Shown here: piece after piece, positions 57,529-64,000 of the stretch
How positions within the stretch are numbered: the first letter of the stretch is position 1
Layout: every line of letters starts with the position of its first letter
From: Ligustrum vulgare
Taxonomy: Eukaryota; Streptophyta; Magnoliopsida; Lamiales; Oleaceae
Assembly: GCA_963555705.1 (NCBI GenBank)
Contig: OY743169.1
Span: 6,696,014 to 6,760,013 of the forward strand
Length of the DNA: 64,000 nt
Reading direction: 5' to 3'
Translations under genes and position numbers: made by a program
Notes under the pieces: model-generated
Databases searched by the model: none
Seen by the model: only the letters and a program-made list of their open reading frames with translations
What the model was told of the DNA's origin: nothing

Positions 57529-57714
57529 ATACCGATTATTGGCCCCCATGCGCCAGAGATAGGGACATGATTTCTGGGCGCATGACAACTGTTATATACG
57601 ATTTTTCAACTCATAGAATTTAATGTTTTGCCATAAAAGACTTGCCTTTAAAAAGATGACACGTGGGAGGAGGCAAAAATTTTTACTTTGAAATTTTCCC
57701 GCCAATTTTTTGCC

Positions 57715-57723
57715 TATATATAT
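57715..57723 (+). promoter_or_regulatory. TATA box for the antisense ORF
   Basis: TATATATAT lies about 155 bases upstream of the first ATG (57877) of the plus-strand ORF and just outside the LTR, so this ORF may have its own promoter. Confidence 0.5.
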
Positions 57724-57876
57724 GTGGTCCCCATAGCCTCATTCTTTTTACTTTGCGACAAAAGAGTGATCAGAGAACTCCTCGAGTCGTCACGACGCCT
57801 TCAAAGATAGCTATTTAGTAATTAGGTAAGCTCGACCTATCCTGTCCTATATCTGATTTTATTATTTATTAACGTA

Positions 57877-59745
57877 ATGGCTAGGCGGGTTCCTGTGGGC
57901 GACCTTAGGGAAATAGAAAACTTAGACGAACCATTAGAGGTCGAGCCTCTAGGTTTCTAAAAACCCCCGACCAGTCCTCAAGATAATGAGTCGGAATTGA
58001 AGAGGAAGTGGAAAATGATCCCGGGGTTGATAGAGATCCGAGAGAGGCCGACCTCGAATTTCCAACATTTTTCAACAAAATGAAAGAACACATGATCGAG
58101 GTAGATATGAGGAGGTATAACCTGGTGGATAGGTATACGGCAAGGGTTCCTGATAGAGATGAGTACCCTTATCATTGTCGGGAGGGGGAAATAGTAGTAT
58201 TTCACGAGGCTTTAATAGCCAGGCTTCGATTTCCACTCCATTATTTTTTTGTGGACTTCTTGCTGACCGATGGCATATTGCCGGGTCAGCTCGCTCCAAA
58301 CGGGTGGAGGATTCTTGTATACTTTTTCATTTTGTGTAGGAGTTTAGGAATAGAACCTACTGTCAACCTTTGTAAATGTCTTTTGGAACTCAAATTTCTT
58401 CCCAGGTGTAATTTCTTTGTTTACCTGTGCGGGAAGGGTAGATTTGAAGCTCCATGGGTTCCATCCTCCATTAAGTACTGGAAAGAAAAAATTTTCTTCA
58501 TTAAGCCGAAAGAAGGGGACAACATTTTTTGGCCGACCTTTAGGAAACCCGACGTTGATAGCTTCAATAGGATAGGGAACCTAAGTGAGGACGCCATCAC
58601 CGAGCTTATGGCAGATGATGTAAGGGTGTGCGACTTTGGTTTATTGGCCGAGGAGGCCAATGACCTTGTGAATAATGACATCCTTGACATAGCTGGCGTT
58701 GGTCTTCAGCCCGATAGGGTTCGACGTAAAAACAGTACTTCTACTTTCTTATATTCTTGGTTTGTCTTATTTCAAGGAGATCTAACCAACCCGACTTGTA
58801 TTTTTTGTTTCAGGGATGGCTTTTGACTCCGAAGCACTGAAGGAGGCTGCTCTGACTAAGGCCCAAGTGGCTCGGAACAAGCGGACTGTGGACGGGGTGA
58901 CTCAACGACGTCCCCAAAAGAAATCAAGAGCTTCTGCTTCAGGCCCCAGCCAATCTTCTAACATGGCTGCTGAAGTTCCTCGTGCCAGGGTGGAACGGCA
59001 GCAGAGGGGTCGGGCTCCCCCACCCTCTGACTCGGAGCTCGAGGCTAAGAACCCTTCCCTGGCGGACTGCCGGAAGAGGCTCCAAGATTCTCTCCACCCT
59101 GATCTTGTAAAGAAGTATCAATACGAGATCGGGTTAGAGCGAGGAGTGGAACATATAATGAGCGCAGCACTTCAGGTATGGTCTGGGGTGTCCCACTACT
59201 TCTTAGCTTTCATTCAACTAAATTTTCCTCTAACTTATTCTCTCGATTTCCAGATGCTCAGCATTACCCGAGGTGTTGCTAATCAAAGTATTGAACGGGG
59301 AGAGACTGCCAGCCAGTTTGTTCATTCCGTCCAATATGAGGTGACCCGGGCTAATGCTGCCGCGGAAGAGCTCAGGAAGGTGAAGCTTGAGCTTGGGGCG
59401 GTTGTCCAAGAGCGGGAATTAGCCCGTGACCAAAATAAACGCTTGGAGGAAGAGCTCAAGCTGGCACATGAGGGGGAGCTCCAAACCCGAGCGCTGGCAG
59501 TTGAAGAATTCAAGGGGTCTAAAGAGTATAAGCTTGCTCTTGGAAATTACGCCCTTGAATCATACACTCAAGCGATCAAATAAGCTCGAGCTTGGTGCCT
59601 TCTGAAGGCACCCGACCTCGATACCAGCCCGCTGGCAGAATTTCCTTTGGGCACTGACGAGCTTGATCTCTCCCCCTTTGATGACGAGGAAGAAGACTGC
59701 GAAGTGGTGGGGGATGTTGAGATAAGGAGCGAGCTCGATCCCTGA
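57877..59745 (+). CDS. Antisense extra ORF of the Tat element (PF04195-type), three exons
   Basis: Exons are about 57877-58725, 58814-59175 and 59254-59745. Introns start GTAAAA and GTATGG, end TTTCAG and TTCCAG, and join in frame. Residues from 58100-58500 (ALIARLRFPLHYFFVDFLL, LAPNGWRILVYFFILCRSLG, YWKEKIFFIKP) match the family named 'putative gypsy-type transposase' (PF04195). That family is known as an extra ORF in plant Tat elements, and its role is not established. The third exon encodes a long coiled coil (AAAEELRKVKLELGAVVQE and onward) and an acidic tail. Defects: the first ATG frame meets a stop at 57958 and the domain lies in another frame, and TAA at 59581 replaces a likely Gln before the acidic tail. 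The final stop is at 59743. It converges on pol. Confidence 0.75.
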
Positions 59746-60086
59746 AGCCATTTTAGTACCCCCTTTTTTGAATGTGTACAAACCTGGGGTATGCCCCAAG
59801 GATAGCCTGTAATTTTCCATTCATGAATGAATGTCTATTTTCTGCCAACGCTCGCACACTTTACTCGTGTTTCAATGATACGTTAACAGTCATTTTAAGT
59901 GCACAAACCGTTCTTATAGAGGCATATATGATTGAGTGTGGACGAGCTCTTAACTATGCGATCAAAATTTATGATTGATAGCAATTAGAGAGATTGGGTG
60001 TGACGATCCTTTATAGCCTATTTACCAAGATAAAGTCGTGCTCATAACAGGGTAAGGTCGCGTTTACTCGACCTTTAATCATTGCG
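59746..60086 (+). other. 3' flank of the antisense ORF
   Basis: T- and A-rich sequence without coding capacity between the antisense ORF and the hairpin array. Confidence 0.5.
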
Positions 60087-60425
60087 AATTACTTGTTGGA
60101 AATAATTTGTAACGTCTTGCCATGAGATCTTGTAAATTATTCGTGGAAGAATAATTTGTAAAGCCTTACCATGAGACATTGTAAATTATTTGAGGGGAAA
60201 TAATTTGACCTTACCATGAGACATTGTAAATTATTCGTGGAAGAATAATTTGTAAAGTCTTACCATGAGACATTGTAAATTATTCGATGGGAAATAATTT
60301 GTAACGTCTTGCCATGAGACCTTGTAAATTATTCGGTGAAGAATAATTTGTAAAGCTTTACCATGAGACATTGTAAATTATTCGATGGGAATAACTTGTA
60401 AAGTCATGTGAATGACCTTGTAAGT
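60087..60425. repeat. 49-bp tandem repeat; each unit contains a hairpin
   Basis: Units marked by CATGAGAC start at 60121, 60170, 60215, 60264, 60313 and 60362 (period 49, once 45). Each unit has AAATTATTC and GAATAATTT separated by about six bases; the copy at 60134-60157 is a perfect 9-bp stem. The array lies between the ends of two converging ORFs. Confidence 0.9.
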
Positions 60426-60715
60426 TACTTCAAAATCTGATCTTTGTAGTGCTCATTCTTTGGAAGAAGTATTTTTATTGAGGGGGACTGGACGATGGGC
60501 CTCGTTAAAACCTTACCCAGAAAAACCCAATGGGAAAAAATCTGGATAAGGAAAAAGAGTACTCGTCCCTGACTCTGAAAGAAAGAACAATGGGCACGCA
60601 GGCCCGACCTTGACAATTATTAATGGACGTGCAAGTCCCAAAGTAAAAAGATAAAAAGGGGCGCGCAGGCCCGACTTCTTTATGACTAAATGACTTGATG
60701 TGAACAGAGACATGA
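60426..60715. other. Spacer after Tat pol
   Basis: Untranslated 3' region of pol. CGCAGGCCCGACC and CGCAGGCCCGACT occur about 70 bases apart (60597 and 60664), a partial duplication. Confidence 0.5.
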
Positions 60716-63700
60716 CTACTTATAGTATGACTTCAAATTCTCTGCATTCCATGGCCGAGGAAGAGGTTTTGAATCCATTGTGCGGAGGTTGTATGAGCCC
60801 TTTCCCACCTTTCAGATGACTTCGTATGGTCCTTCCCATATGGGCCAAAGTTTCCCTGGTTGATGACCGGCAGCCTCACTGCGGCGAAGGACAAGATCTC
60901 CCATTCTGAATTCTCTCTTCTTTACTTGGATATTGAACTTCTTAGATATGGCATGTTGGTAAGCTTCTATTCTTAATGATGCATCTTCCCTGACTTCTTC
61001 CAGAAGATCCAGACTTTCTCTCTGTCCCTCAATGTGGTCGGGCGATCCCGTGGCCATAGCACGAAAGCTCGGGATTGATAGTTCCACCGGGACAGCGGCC
61101 TCCATTCCGAAGGCAAGCATGAACGGGGTCTCCCCTGTTGCAGTTTTGAATGAGGTTCGGTTAGTCCATAGTATTTCTGGGAGGAGATCGGGCCAATCTC
61201 CCTTGGCACTGTCAAGGCGAGTCCTCAAGTCTTGCAAGATGAGTCTATTCTTAACTTCGACTAACCCATTACTTTGCGGGTGCAAAACGGAAGTCAACCT
61301 GTGTTCTATTCCTAGGTTCTTATAGAATTGCTTGAAGGCTTGGCACTCAAATTGACGCCCGTTATTTTTTATTAATGTTTTAGGAAGACCAAAACGGCAG
61401 ACTATCGATTTCCACACAAATGCTTCCAACTTCTGTTCTGTGATTACGGAAATTGGTTCGGCTTCTACCCACTTAGTGAAGTATTCCATAGCAACTGCCA
61501 AGAACTTGACCTGACCTTGGGCTATGGGGAAAGGTCCAAGTATGTCGATTCCCCATTGAGCGAAAGGATATGGGCACATAATCGAGGATAGCTCTTCCGT
61601 GGGTTGATGTAATCGGGCTGCGAATCTTTGGCACTTGTCACAAGCTTTTATATAATTAAGTGTATCTTTCTTCATATTTGTCCAGTAGTACCCGTATCTT
61701 ATCAATTTCAGTACTAGAGCTCTTGCTCCATGGTGTCCTCCACAGATTCCTTCATGAACATCGGTCATAGCAAGGGCTGCTTCTTTTGGAGTTAGGCATC
61801 GCAGATAAGGAAGTGTGAAGTTTCGGCGGAATAAGGTATTTTTCAACAAGGTATACCTCGGGGCCCTTGCTTTGATCCTTCTGGCTTCTGCTTTGTCATC
61901 TGGCAACTTTCCCGATGTTAGATATTCAATTATCGGGTCCATCCAACTGGACTCTTGATCTGAAATATCCATGATCTCGGGCTTCTGTGCAATACTGGGC
62001 TCATGAAGAGTTCGTATGAACACGGTCCTTTCTAAGTGGTCTAGATTGGAAGAAGTAAGTCTTGATAAAGCATCTGCTTTGTGATTGGCGGATCTCAAAA
62101 TTTTGTCTACGTAGCAAGATTTGGACTTTCTTTGCAAGTCCAAGACCATCATCTTATAAGATGACATTTTCTCATCTTTTGCTTCAAAAGTTCCGTTTAC
62201 CTGTTCTACTACCAACTGCGAATCACTCAAGACCTTGACATGCTCGACCCCTAGATGTTGAGCTGCTTGAAGTCCAGCAATCAAGGCCTCATACTCTGCA
62301 TCATTATTGGTTGCTGGGAAGTCAAACCTTATTGCACACTGAATTTCCATTATGCCATCGTCTTTCTTCAATATGATTTCGGCCCCCGAGCCTGCAGCAT
62401 TCGATGCTCCATCCACTTGCAAGGTCCATGTGGCCTCTTCCCTGTCATGACCTGTTGGCCCCCGAGGTTTTGGTACGAGTTCGGCTACAAAGTCGGCCAA
62501 GACCTGTGCTTTGATGGAAGGTCGAGGTTTGTACTCGATGTCATATTCTCCAAGCTCGATTGACCACTTGAGTAGACTGCCAGATACATCTGGTTTCTGC
62601 AAGATTTGCTTCAAGGGCTGATTTGTCAGGACGGTTATGGCATGGGCTTGAAAGTATGGTCTTAACTTTCTGGCTGCTGTAACCAAGGCAAGTGCAAGCT
62701 GCTTGGCCAATGTATATCGGGTTTCTGCATCTAACATCATTTTGCTGACGTAATACACCGATTTTTGAGCATTCTCTTCCTCTTTAACCAAAACGGCGCT
62801 CACAACATGATCAGATACTGCTAGATACAAGAATAGATTGTCCCCTGGATTTGACTTTACCAATATTGGAGGAGTCCCCAAATATTATTTCAACTTCCTG
62901 AAGGAGACCTCGCATTCGTCGTCCCATCTAAAGTCTTTGTTTCCTCGAAGAATGTTGAATAAGGGAAAACATTTGTCAGCTGCCCTTGACATAAATCTGC
63001 CCAATGCTGCTACTCTCCCTGTCAGCTTCTGCAATTCCCTGATACTTCGGGGAGGCTCCATTGATGCTAGGGCCGAAATTTTATCTGGATTAACTTCGAT
63101 ACCTCTTTGAGTGATCATGAATCCCAAAAACTTTCCCGAGCCTACTCCAAAGGCACACTTTGCGGGATTCAGTTTCATCTGATGCTTTGTAAGTGTACTG
63201 AATATGTCCTCAAGGTCAGCAATGTGATCTTTCTTTCTTGAGCTTTTTACGACCATGTCATCGACGTAAACTTCAATGTTAACTCCGATGTGCCTAGAGA
63301 AGACCGTGTTTACCAACATTTGATAAGTAGTTCCAGCATTCTTCAATCCAAATAACATGACCTTGTAGCAGTATATTCGTTCATCTGCCATGAAGGAAGT
63401 TTTTTCCTGATCTTCTTGTGCCATCCGAATTTGATGATATCCCGAGAAGGCGTCTAGGAAGCTGTAAAGTTCGGAGCCTAATGTGGAATCCACCAATTTG
63501 TCGATCCTGGGAAGATGATAACTGTCTTTTGGAAATGCTTTATTCAAGTTTGTAAAATCTATACAAACTCGCCACTTGCCGTTCGGCTTCTTCACTAAGA
63601 CCACATTGGCTAGTCATTTTGGATACTTCACCTCCTTGATGAATCCTGCTTTCAAGAGTTTATCTACTTCCTCTTTTATTATCTGTCTTCTCTCTGTGGT

Positions 63701-64000
63701 AAACTGTCTCCTTTGCTATTTTACGGGCTTCTTGTCGGGCATGACATTAAGCCTGTGTTCGACGATTGCGGGATCAATCTCGAGCATGTCTTCTGCACTC
63801 TACGCAAATACATCGATATTCTTCTTTAGACACTGTGACAACTCCTCCTTCATTAGTTTGGGGAGCTCTTTCCCAATTGTGAAGCTCTTCCATTCTGAGA
63901 TTTGAACTTCTTCCAACTCCTCTACTGGCGACATTCTTTCTTCCGTAGGAAGGTCTATTGACATCAGATCTGTCTTACCCTTTCCAAGACAGCTGATATA
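60716..64000 (-). pseudogene. Tat pol: reverse transcriptase, dual RNase H, integrase; broken
   Basis: Read from 64000 downward. Reverse transcriptase (63604-62885) has [28 protein letters not shown] and YVDD. The first RNase H (from 62881) lacks most catalytic acids. The archaeal-type RNase H has WTLQVDGASN, ATNNDAEYEALIAG, LSDSQLV and NHKADALSR, so its D, E, D and D are present. Integrase has HH (DVHEGICGGHHG), CDKC, D in GIDILGP and E in SNGLVEVKNR. The middle catalytic Asp is Asn (IKNNGRQF where I(S/T)DNG is expected). Stops lie at 63800 (TAG), 63716 (TAG), 63614 (TGA at a likely Trp), 62882 (TAA) and 60812 (TGA). The frame would end at 60716 after NLKSYYK. Protease and gag are outside the window. 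Confidence 0.9.

Larger units (their letters stand above)
56929..64000 (-). mobile_element. Tat-type Ty3/Gypsy element, right part outside the window
   Basis: The minus strand carries reverse transcriptase, a degenerate RNase H followed by a second archaeal-type RNase H, and integrase; the dual RNase H is the hallmark of the Tat lineage. An additional ORF on the opposite strand between integrase and the 3' LTR is also a known Tat trait. The 3' LTR is at 56929-57528. Gag, the start of pol, the primer site and the 5' LTR lie beyond 64000. Pol contains at least five stops, so this copy is inactive. Confidence 0.9.

Noticed and set aside
60087..60425. Regular repeats with hairpins resembling CRISPR
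   Set aside because: Tandem units without unique spacers, inside a Gypsy element; no associated genes.

Overview
This window is plant nuclear DNA, most likely from a eudicot. It is AT-rich, its genes contain many short GT-AG introns, and most of it is made of plant-type transposable elements: Ty1/Copia, Ty3/Gypsy including a Tat-type element, hAT, PIF/Harbinger MITEs, Helitrons and a tRNA-derived SINE. It also holds a nearly full-length endogenous plant pararetrovirus. I cannot name the species. Only one host gene looks intact: a 16-exon casein-kinase-I-type kinase of the MUT9-like (MLK/PPK) family at 45098-51639 (+).

Layout. 1-1188: the 5' end of a minus-strand Copia element that leaves the window on the left. 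1646-3199: a non-autonomous Helitron. 3495-3613: an orphan exon resembling the GTPase region of ribosome-biogenesis protein BMS1. 3685-9936: a complete but decayed Copia element with 455-bp LTRs, a TAAAC target duplication and a large gag-pol deletion. 10444-13862: a nest of hAT-like elements and an eroded Helitron helicase. 14-17 kb: LTR scraps and a MITE. 18.7-19.2 kb: a retrocopied ribosomal protein eS24 pseudogene. 20687-23788: an old Gypsy LTR-like block split by a solo LTR. 23789-30704: a very young Gypsy element whose LTRs differ at 3 of 874 positions. 31-35.5 kb: LTR, Helitron, SINE and MITE remnants.

36056-44640 is an endogenous caulimovirid. In order it has a primer-binding site, a coiled-coil ORF, a coat/zinc-knuckle region, a movement protein, protease, reverse transcriptase and RNase H, a transactivator-like ORF, and a promoter with poly(A) signal. 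It is broken by many stops and ends about 450 bp upstream of the MLK start codon, in the same orientation. The MLK gene carries two short uORFs, a GC-AG intron and two hAT-like MITEs that fill most of introns 9 and 14. Downstream are a Tourist MITE, an LTR remnant and a decayed CDK-like kinase fragment fused to a Helitron helicase tail. From 56929 to the right edge is a minus-strand Tat-type Gypsy element with an antisense, intron-containing extra ORF and a 49-bp hairpin array between its converging ORFs.

The strongest unexplained signal is a set of palindromic ACGGCCGT sites in the LTRs of the young Gypsy element and of the related solo LTR. Copies are spaced 20-23, 31, 42 or 53-54 bp apart, which is close to whole multiples of one DNA helical turn.
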